Shown here: piece after piece, positions 41,001 through 53,702 of the stretch
Numbering within the stretch: position 1 is the first letter of the stretch
How the letters are laid out: each line of letters opens with the position of its first letter
NCBI RefSeq assembly: GCF_018143015.1
Contig: NC_054742.1
Coordinates: 19,234,179 to 19,298,178 of the forward strand
Direction of reading: 5' to 3'
Origin: Lytechinus variegatus
Taxonomy: Eukaryota; Echinodermata; Echinoidea; Temnopleuroida; Toxopneustidae
Length of the DNA: 64,000 nucleotides
The notes under the pieces: generated by a model
What the model was told of the DNA's origin: nothing
The model's input: the letters and a program-made list of their open reading frames with translations, nothing else
The model's database searches: none
Position numbers and translations under genes: made by a program

Positions 41001-41246
41001 TTTCACCAAATACCTACCGATATGGACGAAATCATTTTCATCCAGAATATCAACAAGTAGGTCATCTGGATAGAGCAAACTTCCTCCTTGAGTTTTCCTG
41101 ACTTCGGAAACATCATCTTCTTCATCGTATTGTTTCATAGAACGGTATCGCGAAAGCGTTTCCTTTCCCAACCATGATGTCGTGTTGTTGTTGTCTTTAC
41201 AAGGAATAAGGATCCATTCTCCCCGTACTTTCACGTTGATCTTCAT
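26058..41246 (-). CDS. HAL: Histidine ammonia-lyase, complete 19-exon gene (HAL-2)
   Basis: Cytosolic enzyme that removes ammonia from L-histidine to give trans-urocanate, the first step of histidine breakdown. It is a homotetramer with an MIO cofactor in the known family. Exons, 5' to 3': 41246-41018, 38367-38303, 37393-37319, 35052-34980, 34696-34630, 33555-33392, 32944-32805, 32469-32422, 31964-31913, 30990-30895, 30483-30329, 29972-29892, 29621-29556, 28886-28808, 28495-28409, 27958-27824, 27241-27133, 26591-26522, 26213-26058. All have AG/GT borders and matching phases, and sum to 1947 nt (648 residues; the human enzyme is about 657). Residues: VRGEW near 7, Tyr150 in [11 protein letters not shown] triad Ala239-Ser240-Gly241 in [12 protein letters not shown], Asn293 in LINGTQ, Tyr381 and Arg384 in [15 protein letters not shown] 409-415, GNFHGEYP 428-435, Glu515 in EDHVSM. 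The start ATG has A at -3; no upstream in-frame ATG is near. The last exon ends in a Lys/Arg-rich tail (about 630-643). Confidence 0.96.
28925..29078. mobile_element. Short MITE in HAL-2 intron 13
   Basis: 154 bp with terminal inverted repeats CAGTCACATTTGCTCTATGG extending inward about 38 bases. Also in HAL-3 at 61740-61890, so older than the duplication. No target duplication identified. Confidence 0.75.
33715..34200. repeat. Tandem repeat in HAL-2 intron 5
   Basis: Three diverged units of about 150 bp, each with a TGACCTT..TTGACCTCAAAAT block, ATCTATGCTGGTATCAT, CACCAAATTATATGAGCC and AACAAGGACTTCAGAAGGGT. Followed by GGACAGACAGATGGACGGAC, a tail often seen with this repeat in marine invertebrates. 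Confidence 0.75.
35940..37200. repeat. Tandem repeat in HAL-2 intron 3, split by a MITE
   Basis: Four diverged units of about 163 bp, each carrying TTCATTGACCCTAAATGACC and TTTGACCTTGATCA (near 35948, 36112, 36275 and 37040). The fourth is separated by the insertion at 36419-36987. Two units have TGACCTTTGACCT. Confidence 0.75.
36419..36987. mobile_element. TTAA-flanked MITE in HAL-2 intron 3
   Basis: Termini AGGGATGGTCCGAGCT and inverted AGGGATGGTCCGGGCT, with TTAA on both sides (36415-36418, 36988-36991). 569 bp, no open frame. It interrupts the tandem repeat of the intron, so it is younger than that array. Its presence in other HAL copies cannot be seen. Confidence 0.82.
40545..40925. repeat. 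Degenerate short inverted-repeat element in HAL-2 intron 1
   Basis: Duplicate of the element at 2150-2560, with the same internal GACGTCATATGC segment and the same loss of termini. Confidence 0.6.
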
Positions 41247-41329
41247 CTTGTTCCTCAAATATTGATCAACAGAATAAAGTCAAATGTAATTGTCTTTTCT
41301 CCCGTTGATTCCCACATACATGTATCGCG

Positions 41330-41338
41330 TTTTAAATA
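41330..41338 (-). promoter_or_regulatory. Candidate TATA box of HAL-2
   Basis: Minus-strand TATTTAAAA, 84 bases upstream of the HAL-2 start codon. It would place transcription start about 50-60 bases before the ATG. The same motif lies at the same distance from the HAL-1 ATG. It rests on motif and position only; an upstream non-coding exon cannot be excluded. Confidence 0.45.
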
Positions 41339-42234
41339 GGGTTTTTACTATGACCAAGACTTTGAGAGTTCTGTCTGGCATTCGAGAACTGTAAGCTTTG
41401 TGTACACGTAGCTTACAGCTGCCAGCGCGCAGTGCTAGTATTATCGCTTGCCCGGCTTGGCCTTGGTCAATTTCAGCATCGACGACCCATGTTTACTTTT
41501 TGCGGGAACGAACAACTTGTTGAATGGCGAGGAACTATCATATTTTTGTTCAGGTTATATAGAAATTAAATGCTTTACTTGAAAATATTTAGATAATCTT
41601 TACTTCCAATCTATACTCATAAAATATTTGATAACTTATTATAGTTTGTAGCATATTCGATTTAGATAGTTTAAAGGAGAAATTTCATTCGAAATCTCAA
41701 ATTTTGATATATATTGAACCCCTACAAATAATCGACTCGCCTGTAGGTGTGTCAGGGGTATGTACATTGTGGACCATGTGGCATTATTGATTTTTGTTGC
41801 GTAGAGAACTCCGAGACAGAACTGCATGTGAAGCGGATATTGCCAGAACTACATGGTTTTTGTTTAAGGTAAATTATCGAGCAGCAGGTGTATCCGAAGG
41901 TGGATTCAGATAGATATACCAAGGAGATATGATTTCTCCTTGGATATACAGAGATTTATCATCGATCCGCCTCAGACTGGGTACTTTTACACTTCAAAAT
42001 ATTTGTCTCAAACTAACTAATCTCCCCGTAAACTCCTCAAAAAAAGTTTGGAAATCTGACTTTGATCGATAATCCCTCTTCGGTTTTAGTAAAATAATGA
42101 ATAGACCATTTAATTCTCTTTAAAATGATACCCTACATTATATGATTATGGTTCACATGGGAGTGCAGTGCCTTGAAATGTGAGGCAAGGTCAAAATCCA
42201 AAGGTTGCTGTTCTTTTGTGGTGATGAGTGAGTT

Positions 42235-42640
42235 TCTCAAGTCAAGTCAAGTTCATTTATTTCTTTCCACAACCAAAATACATTGCATACATGTACGATA
42301 TCAATAAGGTTAAAAGAAAAAAAACACAACAGGAATAAAAGCTTATGGACAATGAGCTAAAAAAATATCGAAAATATGGGAAAGAGGTGGACTGTATAGA
42401 AGCAACGCTTCTAAGTCTAAAATTATACATTATTTACATTACATATATAAATCCAAGAAAATAAAAAAAACAGTCTATAAATAATCCATATACTTGTAGT
42501 AGGATATAGAAACAGAAGAAAAGGAAAATAATATCAATAATGCAGCATGACATGTAGCACGAATGTCACGTTTCAATGTAGGTGTACAATATACAAAATT
42601 TTAGTTTATGTATTTTATTCACTTTTAAGTAACACCAAGC
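42235..42640 (-). repeat. LINE 3'-end relic in unit B
   Basis: Duplicate of 3885-4560, shorter by 285 bp. Ends where the unit B-only block starts. Confidence 0.4.
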
Positions 42641-43018
42641 ACACTCTGCACCAGCAAACACAAAACAAACTAACAAACATGCATGGGTATTTCAAACCAC
42701 GACTCAGAATCATCACTACATAAACCACAACAAAACATTAACAAAATGAAGAAGTTGGGGCTTGATTTTAATGGATTTTCATCTCTATTGAAAGGAATCA
42801 TGTTCTGTATTTACCGTTCATGACCATTTCTGCTCGCCGTTGTGCAGCTTTTCAATTTAGACCCCATCCAACACTTTTGAATCCCTTTCTTTTCGTGATT
42901 GCATATGAACGTAACAATGATGTCAAATATGCATGGTTTAAAATTGGGGGTTGGGAAAACTTAATGGCCAGACTCAGATTTTCAAACTTTTTTTGAGGGG
43001 TTTCGTACAAATCGTGTT

Positions 43019-43980
43019 GCATACATTAGTAATTCCGAAGCTTCGTTATTCCGAAGGTTCGGTTATTCTGAAGGTACGTTAATCCGAAAACGAAATAAGG
43101 TTCGTAATTCCGAAGGTTCGTTAGTCCGAAAACAAAATGAGGTTCGTAATTCCGAAGGTTCGTTAGTGCGAAAACGAAATGAGGTTCGTAATTCCGAAGG
43201 TTCGTTAGTCCGAAAATGAAATGAGGTTCGTAATTCCGAAGGTTCGTTAGTCCGAAAACGAAATAAGGTTCGTTAATCCGAAGGTTTGTAAATCCGAAAA
43301 CGAAATAAGGTTCGTTAATCCGAAAATTAAATTAATTCATTTTGGCAACAAGAACGATGCTGTTCTTGCAAGATAATAGGATATTATGCAATTATAAATT
43401 AACGAACGATGATTTCTGTGTGTGTTGTGGCCAAAGCATGTATTGATTTAAGAATAGACGCCCGGATCAAACATACGCTTTATTTCGATTTTATCTGAGC
43501 AAATGCTGCCCAAGCAAATGGTTTAAAGATGCAGGGGATTAAGTGTGTTGGTCGTTTGCGAGTAACCTCCAGATAATAGGATTTGTATTGGAGGGGATGT
43601 CATTTTTAATAAGAGCTTCTGCTGGTAATAAAAATAAAACTAATACTAATGATGATCATAATAATCGCAAACGATGATCATAATAAAAATTGTGATAAAG
43701 AATATAAATGTTAATAAAATTTTATTGATTGTTTTCATTTCGCTTTCGGATTAACGAACCTTCCGAACTTCGTTATCGGATTATCGAACCTTCGGAACGA
43801 CGAACCTTATTTTGTTTTCGGATTAAAGAACCTTCGGAACAACAAACCTTATTTCGTTTTCGGAATAACGCCACAAATGTTCGGATTAACGAACCCTTTT
43901 TTTTCTGGATTAACGAACATCGAGGTATAGGCAATTTACGTGTTTCGGAATTACGAACCTTCGGAATTACGAAGTGTAAC
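43019..43980. mobile_element. Foldback element with tandem-repeat arms (FB2)
   Basis: Left arm 43026-43330 repeats GGTTCGTAATTCCGAA with AACGAAAT spacers; right arm 43735-43980 is its inverse (TTCGGATTAACGAACC). A unique core of about 400 bp lies between. Perfect 11-bp direct repeats CAAATCGTGTT flank it (43008-43018, 43981-43991). Length and architecture resemble Mutator-like or foldback elements, which give 9-11-bp duplications. No transposase. Confidence 0.8.
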
Positions 43981-44000
43981 CAAATCGTGTTAATGATGAA

Positions 44001-44430
44001 TTAAAGGTCAAGTCCACCCCAGATAAATGTTGAATTGAACCCATATAGAGAAAACAATCCAACAAATATAACGCTGAAAATTTCGCTTGTTTTTTACAAT
44101 AGTTCTATGAACAAGTTGTGACATGCAAATGAGAGAGCCGATGATATCCCTCAATCACTATTTTTTTATTATTATTATTATTATTATTTGAAATACTTAT
44201 ATATAATATTCATTTTTCACAAATTTGACAATAAGGACCATCTGGACTGAAACAAAGAACATTTTTAAAATGGTACTTCCACATGTTCAGAGAAGAATAC
44301 GACTTTCTCTCACATGACCAAGAGGGTAAATTTAGAATATATCATATATAATAAAATACAAAAGAAATAGTCAGTGGCTGACGTCATCATGCTTGCTCAA
44401 AAATAGTTATGTACACCTGTAAATTATCAA
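44001..44430. repeat. Fragment of a TTAAAGGTCAAGTCCACCCC element
   Basis: Left terminus TTAAAGGTCAAGTCCACCCC followed by GCTGAAAATTTCGCTTG. I know this start from a very common sea urchin element. The expected inverted right end is not found, so the copy is truncated. Confidence 0.6.
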
Positions 44431-47400
44431 AGTTTTTATAACATAACGGATCTGTGGAAATAACACCTAAATGAATGAAATCAAACGTCAAAAAGAACAT
44501 GAACGGGCAAATAGCTATCGTTGGAAGGATTTACTGTAATTTTCTTTCATTTTATCGAGCTTTATTTTTCATCTACCTTTAGTCTCTACTAACAATGATT
44601 AAACACCAATTTCTTTAGAATGTCATTATGAAAATACACTTTAATAACCTTTGATTTGGAATGATTAAAATCATTATCGTATATGATGTTATTCATTAGG
44701 TTACTTTTTGCCATAATATAAAAAAGACAAAAGGAGAGGAAGAAAATTAACAACGTCTAAAAAAAAGCAAAAACAAAAATTAAAAAGAATAGAATTAGCG
44801 ATTGGAAAACTCTTCTATAATATTCACATTTTTTTTTTTGTGGGTTGGGGGCCTTTTTTCAACATGTTCAAGGATTACATTTTTTTTACTCTCAATGCTT
44901 TTAGGTTATTCTCAATTTATCTATCACGCCAGTCAATCTATATGCTTCGGATGGGTGGGGGGGGGCGCTCAAAAGTTTTTTTTTGCATGGCTGATCGCTG
45001 AACGCATCAAATTAACTAATTAAAAATAAATTTTCTTGATATTTCTATGTAAGATTTAATTTTTCTTAAAGTGCTTTTCATGCTTCTCAAAATTATTTGG
45101 GGCATGTATGAATTGCCCCCCCCCCATATTTCAGGGCAATCGTCCCCTGCCGGCCTGCTCCACAATCGAGCGAGGCCTCTGTCTCCTGTTATAATTTCGT
45201 ATCCATGCTGTCTGAAATAATCAATTTCTTGTATTATGTTATCATTTTGTTATCTTCTGAAGTATGAAAATAAATTTAATTCAATTCTTAATTGTCACAA
45301 TCACGCAGCCCTCCCCACGTCTCTTTCTAGCTCTAAATTTTATTTAGCTGTATGAGCTTACAGAATGTTGTCACAATGCAGGCTTCGTGTCACCGTGCGC
45401 ACGTTCCTTTGTCCCTGAAAATTTTGCACGATTTGTTTCTTAAAAAACGCATTTGATTGGATTCAATAGATATAGAGTGGGAGGAGCTGAAGATAACACG
45501 AAATGAGATAACACGGTTTTCAGAATACCGATTTGGTGGTATGTTAGAGGCGTATTAAATCAGAGAGATAACACGATATTTAACACGAAACGATTTTCAA
45601 AATACCGCCCCGGGTGTTGATTTTCCACCAGCCTGGAATTATGTCCACACCAGAGAAGTGTTACAAACACCAGTTTGGTTTTGGTCTAACACCAGATAGG
45701 TGTTTATACAACACAATTAGTGTTAAAATATCATCGGTTTGATTCCAAACTCGTGTTGTTTCAGTACTTCTCTGTTTGGAAATAATAGATTCCATGCTGG
45801 TGGTAAATTAACTGCAGCATTTTTGCAGAGTACATTTGTACATATTACCTTGTAAAATTATATCTGATTCATTGAATGTCAAAAATCAATCAATCAAATG
45901 AATGAAGACTAAAACTATATACCCTGTTGTAGACTGGATATGTTCCACACGTTTTCACGTGATATCAGTAGGAACTATTTTTTTCACAATTTGAGTTTAT
46001 CTAACAAACCAACTTCATTGCAAACAGTTACTCATTATAAGACAATTAAACAGAGAAAAACAATATTTACAAAATATTACTCTTATTTATTCTGAAAAAA
46101 AAAACCCCAAGAAATATGCAGAGAAATATTTGGAGGTCAAACAAACGAGCACCAGTAAATGGGTTTTACAGAACATTTCACCACAAAGCACAACATCTAA
46201 TGAACATACATGTCATTCAAAAGAGAATTAGGACGGTTACAAGTAATACTCTATAGATTATTTCATGCTACAAACATAAAACAATAATCATTGTAGCTGG
46301 CATGATAATTAAAAAAAACAAGAACAAATTTTTACAACTGCTATGGATGATTATTTCATAAAGTGTAATCACAGAGGTTACGTCCCTCAGTGTGTTGTCA
46401 GTAATCCACAAAGCCAAGGTTAACTAAGACATCATCTAACAAAGTGATATTGAAATATTTTCCTTGACAAAACTGATGTCATTAATATGCTTTTCACAGT
46501 GCACATATTTTCCTACACCCCAGGATATTGGTGGGGCTAAGGGGGGGGGGGTCTTAGCCCCATCAATTTCCCGGGGTTAACACTTTGTTTTAGCAAAGTC
46601 GGCTAGCATGGTAAATAGTATAGGATGATCTGGCCCCGAAAGAAAGAAGGGTTAGTCTGGGGTTAAGGTTTTAACCCCGGCTAAGCAAATAGTATGGGGT
46701 TAAGAAAGACACGTGTGAAACCCCCCAAAAAAGATAGTATGGGGGTTAAGGAAATGCAGTATGAAAAGCATACAGATCCAGAACAGAACACATTGCCATT
46801 ATACAATTTCTCAATCCAAAGGTCAATATAACAGTTTTGAAGTCTGTTTGGTGTATATCTATAGTCTTTGTGTAACAGGTATTTGTGATCAATTAAATCA
46901 ATTGAAAGTTTGTGACTAATCCAAACGACTATCTAAATATACAGATGAGGTCAATCTGAAAATTTAGTTCAATCAATAGTAACTTTTTGTAAAACGGGCC
47001 TAAGATCATCTGACCACTAAAACAACAAAAAATGTCAGAAGGATGTAAACTAAGAAATATAATGTTCTGTTTCATGGCAGAGACATTGAAATACAAAACA
47101 TAAATGAATGAACACAAACATTTTTGAAAGAAAAACAACAACAACAACAATGCTTTCTGATTATCTACAAGGTAGCATCAAATACAAATAATGTAATGAA
47201 TGTGTGTATATGAGAAATTTGGTTTCACTCATATAAATTATTTGAAGGTGATATATATAACTATACTATATAATACAAATCATTTCATGTAAAAAATACT
47301 AATTTATTTAGCAGGTAAAGAATATGTACATAAAAACAATTCATTGCAATACTTGTAGGCGTTATATTTCATACAGCAAATATAAATGTATCATACAAAA

Positions 47401-49046
47401 TTCAAGTGGTAGCACTTCAAGCGGTGGCACTTTTTGATTGAAAGGAAGGAGTGCATCAGTTGCTAATGCCAAACATAGCATATCAAGTATATACACAGTA
47501 TATGCCTTCTTGGCTCAAAATATAAATTCAGCCTTGCAATCAACATCAACCAGCAACTGGGTTTCACTTGGTGTGTTAATGCCCTTTGGTAAGGCAATAA
47601 TCCTCATCATCAGGTACCTCGGAGAGGACTTAAGCCATCGGTCCTCATGTCCTCATGTTGCTTGATTACAAGCATTAATGCTTTCTTAGCAATCAGGTAA
47701 AAAATCACCACTTATATGTATGTATGTATAGATATATACATTGTTCAGAGAATGACAATAGTTGTGAAGACTGATAAACTTTCACAGAGAATAATTACAA
47801 GGCACTGTTACGATTGAGGACATGATTTGACACCAATTTGAGGGCATATAAATATAGTCTGCTGTGCCAACCTTTCACTCAAGGGTCTGAATGTGCAGCC
47901 TATAATGCATTGTATACTGAAGGCCCTCTTGTTCAGAATTGAAACAGCAAGTTTTATATGTGCTAGTCTTTGCATGTAGACCCACTTGTTGATAAAAATT
48001 TCATTCAGGGTCTGTGCCCGCAGACTATATTCAATGGGCATAATTGTATAAAAGATAGTAAAATCATACAGTGCTGATAAATTTTACTTTCACAATATCC
48101 CTTTGCCCCCATCATTGTCTCCTCATGGAGTGGATCTATTTTAGTATTCATATTCACTATCCAATGGAATGTAAGTCAAACAAACCTGAATGAGATATGA
48201 CACAGCTACATGTATTTAGGTTCACACAAGAGATTCACTGCAGCAAAAAAAAATGTCAGTTTTAATTCATGATATGTATGAGATATAAATGTACACAAAA
48301 TTTGAATTTAATAATCATAATAAAAAATTGCAATAATTATCACATGATTATTATGTATGTACAGACCTGCTTATAAAAAGTCACTGGATGAAAACACATT
48401 ACAATTTTTTAAATCAAATCAAATCAAAACAAATTCAATTGAATATTAATCATAGGATATGAAATGCAAAAAACATATTGGCCCGTATTCTTAAGTCAGG
48501 TTAAACTTAGACCATGGTCTCTGTGCTAAAATCATGGGGAGTCAAAAGTTCAAAAAATTTGTTTATATTGTATATTTCTTAGGTTTACTATTTAGTTTCC
48601 TTTCGCTTTCAAATGAAAAAAATATATTTCAGTTATCATTCCCAGACAATTTGGGTGTCATATGAGTCAATAAATGGGATGTGCACTCTTAGGTATTCGT
48701 GCCCCAGTTTGGTCTCCATAGTTAAACCACGACTTTAAACCACGGTTTAATTTAAACCTGAGTTCAGAATCGAATCTTCCTCCCCCCCAAAAAAAAAAAA
48801 AAAAAAAAAACCAAGATAGTAAAGGTTGGGCATTGCATTTTCAACAAAGTTTCAGTTCAGGCACAATCTCATATCATGTCTGATAAATCAATTCTTTACT
48901 CATTTTTGTGGCATGAGTGACTTATATCATAACTAGATTAATTTTCATTACACAAATTGGGCTAAAAGCTCTGAATCATCATGGAGCTGAAGTTGAAATC
49001 ATATACTTCTGATGATAATGAGAACCTCAGGAATCAACTTCATTTC

Positions 49047-49977
49047 TCATACAGCTCTAAGAGGATTTTCAGATGACCAACACTCTACAGGAATGTTCCT
49101 AGGTTTATCCTCATTCACTTTGATTGGGTGGCTTCTATAACGTACACTGGCTGATAACGTAGACTCTGGTTAAATCTGAAATAATAACACAAATAATTGA
49201 GAGGTATAACATCATTGGATACAAAGCTAGAAAAATATGGACATACATGAACAACTAACACATTTAAAGCCTACTTCATTTCTACAGAGTGGGTAGATCA
49301 AGCAAAAAAAGTCTTTTTGTCCAAAGAGAAGTAGTAAAGAATCATAATAGGCCAACCAATATTGAGCACTTAATCACTGTGCAAGGATGCATTAGTAGAG
49401 TGACCAAGAAAATATTATACCTCGATCATCTATGCCTTTATGCCAACTTTCATGTGTCTATATTCCAATAAAAAGCTTGGAAAAGTGATCTCCTTTCACA
49501 ACTGGGGGTCAAAGCAATATTTGTTACCAAATACCAGTACATGGAACAAACTTTACCGACGCTCATGACATCATAGGTCAGGAAAATAACACCCCTTTTT
49601 TCTTCTTTAACTGCATCTCAAGAGAATTGAAGACTCATTCCAGTTTCCTGGCTACATTCCAAATGAAAGTGAACTTGTAAAAGAAAAGGTGTTTTGGGTT
49701 GGGTGATATGGAAAGTTTGTTACCCCTATACACCCCTCCCTGCCTGCCAAAGTAACGCTTGAGGGTAAGCAGGGAAGCATTTGAGACAGATAGTCATTGA
49801 TTTTAACTGACAAATGTTAAAAGGTATATAATTTTTTGCATGTGATTGGCAAAGACTACATTTGTCAGTTGAAATGACTGACAAGATACTTCATGAAATA
49901 CTCCCTAGAAAACTGCAACTAACCTCCCAAATCAAGAATCATGCCCTGTCTGTGAACTACTGATTCATAGAAGCCCG
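49047..49977 (-). CDS. C-terminal three exons of an unidentified gene (copy B)
   Basis: Duplicate of 6102-7032: exons 49977-49924, 49610-49557 and 49165-49047. Splice sites and frame are kept. In this copy a T at the first possible acceptor would create TAA in the long frame; with the downstream acceptor the frame stays open, which supports that splice choice. One change, Ser to Cys, in the VESW region. Confidence 0.5.
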
Positions 49978-50292
49978 CTACAGAACATACTGCAACTTTT
50001 CTATTGGTGAATTGGTGGTTATTCTGACTGCTACTGTATTAAAGCATGAATGCATGATGAAAGCAATTACTTTAATGAGAATAAAACCTTTGGAACAAGA
50101 TAGCTTGTGTGAAAACAGAAAAATCAAAGAAACAGATCAACGAAAGTTTGAGAAAAATCAGATAAATAATGAGAAAGTTATGAGCATTCAAATATTGCCA
50201 TCACTAATGCTAAGGAGATCCTCACATTGGCAATGCGACAAAGATGTGTGATGTCACTTGTGAACAACTCTCCCCATTACTTTAGTATATAT

Positions 50293-51600
50293 CAGGCGCG
50301 TAGCCAGGGGGGCGGTGGGGGCGGTCGCCCCCTCCAAAACATCCCCAAAAAGAAAAAAAAGGGAAAAAAGAGAGGAGAAAAGGAAAAGGGTTGGGAGGAA
50401 AGGGAAGAAAGGAAGGTAGCTTTGTGTTTTTTTTTCTTTTTATTCTTTATTTTTTCTCAAAAGAGAAACTCCTTCACTCTTCTTGCTCTAAATTTATATA
50501 TGAATTTTGCTTCCGCGCTGTGCGCGGTTAAATTACAATATTGAAGTTCTCCATTGTTTCCCCCACCTTTTCTCTAACCCTGTTTTTTCACCTCAGCTAT
50601 GTGCTTCTTGCCAGTTAAAGTTAAAATTGTATACATTAGGGCATAAATTTGAGTAAGGTTAGGCCAAAGTAAATATATGAAGTTATCTTTTTGTTTTCAA
50701 TTGATCGCGCAACTTCTGGTCTGGTCGGCTCCGAGCGGGTAAAATCTTTAAATCAGTTTCTGCCGTCACCTCCATAAAGTCAACTTCTCCCGCTTTTCAG
50801 CTCATTACTAAACAACCATAATTTTGGGGCAAATAGGTTCCTAATTCAAAAAGAGGAAGGTATGAAATTCGTGTCGTATTGAATAAAAAAGTAAAATATT
50901 TTTAATCAAATTGTATTAAACTTCATGTCATTTCCCTGTATACATTCATCTCCTGTCCTGTTTTGCGCCCTCAGTTTGAAAATTTGAATGACACTTAGGT
51001 TTCTTTATATTCAAAATGAAGCGCTTCAGGATAAGTCAAAAAAATTAGGCATCCTTTTTTTATTTAGATAGATAGTTTCAATAAATCACAAAAGTTTCAA
51101 CTTTTTGCGCACTATTTTCCTTGTAATGAAGTTCAATAATCTTAGAAAATCAATTGAATTAGAGCCGATTGGGTATTAGAGATATCTACATTTGATGAAA
51201 CGTCCACCCTTTGAAATTTCAGAGTTTCATTGCTCTGCGCGGGGAGGAATATCTTCCTCTACCAATCTTCTCCTCTGTTTTGCGAGTTAAAAATATGCAC
51301 TGTTGCTAAATTGTTTGTAATCAAATCTGATCTTTCCAAAGAAAGTATTCAATATATCTTTGAGAAAACCCTTTTCTCGGGACCCTTTTTATGGCAAGAA
51401 AAATTGATAAAACCAAAACGCTTTAGCTTCCGCGCAAAGCGCGGAGTTATTATCATTTTAATTTCCTCCATTGTATACCTCTTTTGTGCGTTCACAATCA
51501 CTTTTGAAAACAAGGTTCAAAATCGCAATATAGTCAACCGAATTGGAGGTACTAGAGACAAGAGAAACGGCTCCTTTTCATTTTAATTTATGAAACACTA
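50293..51600. mobile_element. Truncated left part of the hAT-like element in unit B
   Basis: Matches 7348-8657, then jumps to DNA matching 16930 onward. The right terminus is absent, so unit B lost 8.27 kb including the element's right end. The junction lies in short A runs that are present at both break points in unit A. Confidence 0.75.
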
Positions 51601-51647
51601 ATCTTTTTTTATTCCATAATATAAGCCAGTTCACGGTTAGCTCATGA

Positions 51648-51748
51648 TCAACTTTTCTCAAATGACCTTTTTGATTTTTCATTAGGATGAGCACTATCAT
51701 TTTCAAATGTAGATGGTGCATAAGCTTTACTGGTAGAGTATTCAAATT
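51648..51748 (-). CDS. Exon-like C-terminal piece, unidentified (copy B)
   Basis: Duplicate of 16976-17076, with the same acceptor and stop. The deletion junction of unit B lies only about 50 bases past its stop codon. Confidence 0.35.
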
Positions 51749-52429
51749 CTAAGAACAAAAGGCATTGTATAGACCAGGTGAATAGAATAGTACATCAGGG
51801 ATAAAGTTTTGAAATCTGTTTTATTGTCTGCCTTTGGCACATTTGTCTATTGTTTAGGCTAATCACTGGTCAATACCAGTGATTATGATATTGGACATGA
51901 TTAATAAATTAATCCTAAAATGGGGGTGTTTTGGTAAATAAATAAATTTACTTCATACACAGCAATATAAAAAAAAGGGTTTTTGTTAGGTAGCCTCATT
52001 TGCCCAATTTTAATTGGGCAAATATATGTATGGCTCATTAATATGCAAAATAGGCTGAATAGTTATGACATTTCCAATGAATCATGTTGGTCTACTCTAG
52101 ATCTAGTAATAGACATCGTATCATGTTTCTACTGCTTTACATTAAAAAGATACAATTGGAATTATAAAAATATGTGACCTTATTTACCCCACCCTTCCCT
52201 GCTTATGAAGGAGAATATACTGCAAATATAAATATCAATGAAGTTGATTTACAACCTCAACATCCTGAATTCACGGTAGTTTGAATCCATGATTTTTATT
52301 TCATGCACTGACTTTATGTTTTTTTATACAGTGCGTACATATAGAGTAAAGAAGTGTGACATCGTCAATTTTCAAATTTTGCATTTCAGTATTTTGATTG
52401 GTAGAGCATGATGAAATACCTCCACTACC

Positions 52430-52632
52430 AAAATTTGGTATGAATTGGTCCATGGGGGCCTGAGATATGACCTCATGAATACATATTTAGCCCCATTGAA
52501 GTGAATATTGGCCTGGTTTCTAACTTTTAGAACCAGGTTAATACTACTACATTGACTACAATGGGGCTAAATATGCATTCAGGAGGTCATAATTATCTCA
52601 GGCCCCAATGGACCGATCCGCACCAAATTTTG
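52430..52632. repeat. Near-perfect hairpin element (copy B)
   Basis: Duplicate of 17756-17965 with small indels near the centre and in the left arm. Confidence 0.75.
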
Positions 52633-52771
52633 GTAATTTATTTTATCTTCATTTCATCTTTATTTCACAAGCCAATTAAAAAGGCTCTTAAAACAATGTA
52701 AATACAGTATAAACAGTACAAAGATAACAATGAAAAGCAGCTCAACACAGAATATGTAGATGTTCCATAAT

Positions 52772-53334
52772 CCGGGGGGGGGGGGGCCACTTACATTGAC
52801 GAATGGATACCATGCACAACCAAAAAAACACGTAAAAAGGATGTCTTTTTCACGATAGGGCACGTTACATACGTAACGTGATAAGGGTGTCAAAAACACA
52901 AAAATAATGAAAAAAGGGTATCTATTTCGCTAGGAAAATTACGTGTTTAGGGTCGAATTTGCGGGGATGATAAAACAAAATTAAAATGTTTTATAAAGGA
53001 TGTCCTTTTTGGCCCAACACTTCGTGTTCAGAGTCCGATTTGCGCGAGGTGTAGAAGATGGGGTCGTACTAAACCAAATAAGGTAAAGCCGACGACCGAA
53101 GGACCCGTAACAATAAAACATTCCTGTACTTGTTTAAGGGGTTCATTTCAGGGAATATTTGCCAAGAGTATCGTTTTTGTTTCCCAATACTTGTTAAGGG
53201 TAGGGTTTCACACGTCAATACTTGTTAAGGGGTTCATTTTCAGAATATGGAAATTACGTGTTTAGGGTGCTTTTCGAGACCCCTTGGTCGCGCATGGTAT
53301 CCACTCGTGAATGGAAGTGCCCCCCCCCCCCGGG
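52772..53334. mobile_element. G/C-run MITE, B1
   Basis: Ortholog of A1, flanked by perfect TCCATAAT copies (52764-52771, 53335-53342). The insertion predates the unit duplication. Confidence 0.82.
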
Positions 53335-53702
53335 TCCATAATGCACTGAGGTAAAACAAAATACATGTTAAATAGACATTACAGTGAAAAGAAAAAAAAA
53401 TGTGTTCTAAAAATAATGAAAGGCTTGTGAGGCACACCTAAAAGGGCCTCAGTAGAAGCCTGCAGGCAAGGTAGCCTGAATAAGAAAAAAATAGCAAGAG
53501 GCTAGAAAGATGGGTAAAGAGAAGAGAAAAAAGCTGGGAGAACAGGTAGATGTAAAAGGAAATAAAGGTAAAGTGAAAGATAGGAGAGAAGTGAAAAATA
53601 AAATGAGCTCCAAAGTAGAAAAGATGAGCAAGAGAGACTGGATAAAAATATGCAAGTATATAATAAAAGGAGAGATTCTTTAAGGCCAGACAAGCCCAGC
53701 AC

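Larger units (their letters stand above)
42641..47504. other. 4.86-kb block present only in unit B
   Basis: Absent at 4560/4561 in unit A. Holds a foldback element (43019-43980), a fragment of a common urchin repeat (44001-44430), an ATT microsatellite (44165-44190), G and C homopolymer runs (44956, 45117, 46540), a stretch with CCACCAGCC ... GGTGG and repeated AACACCAG words (45610-45800), and a patch with several GGGGTTAAG words (46550-46750). No gene recognised. Deletion in A and insertion in B cannot be told apart; FB2 carries its own target duplication inside the block. Confidence 0.7.

Noticed and set aside
45610..45800. Inverted-repeat element with CCACCAGCC and GGTGG ends
   Set aside because: The matching ends are too short and no flanking duplication was found; kept only as a note in the unit B block.
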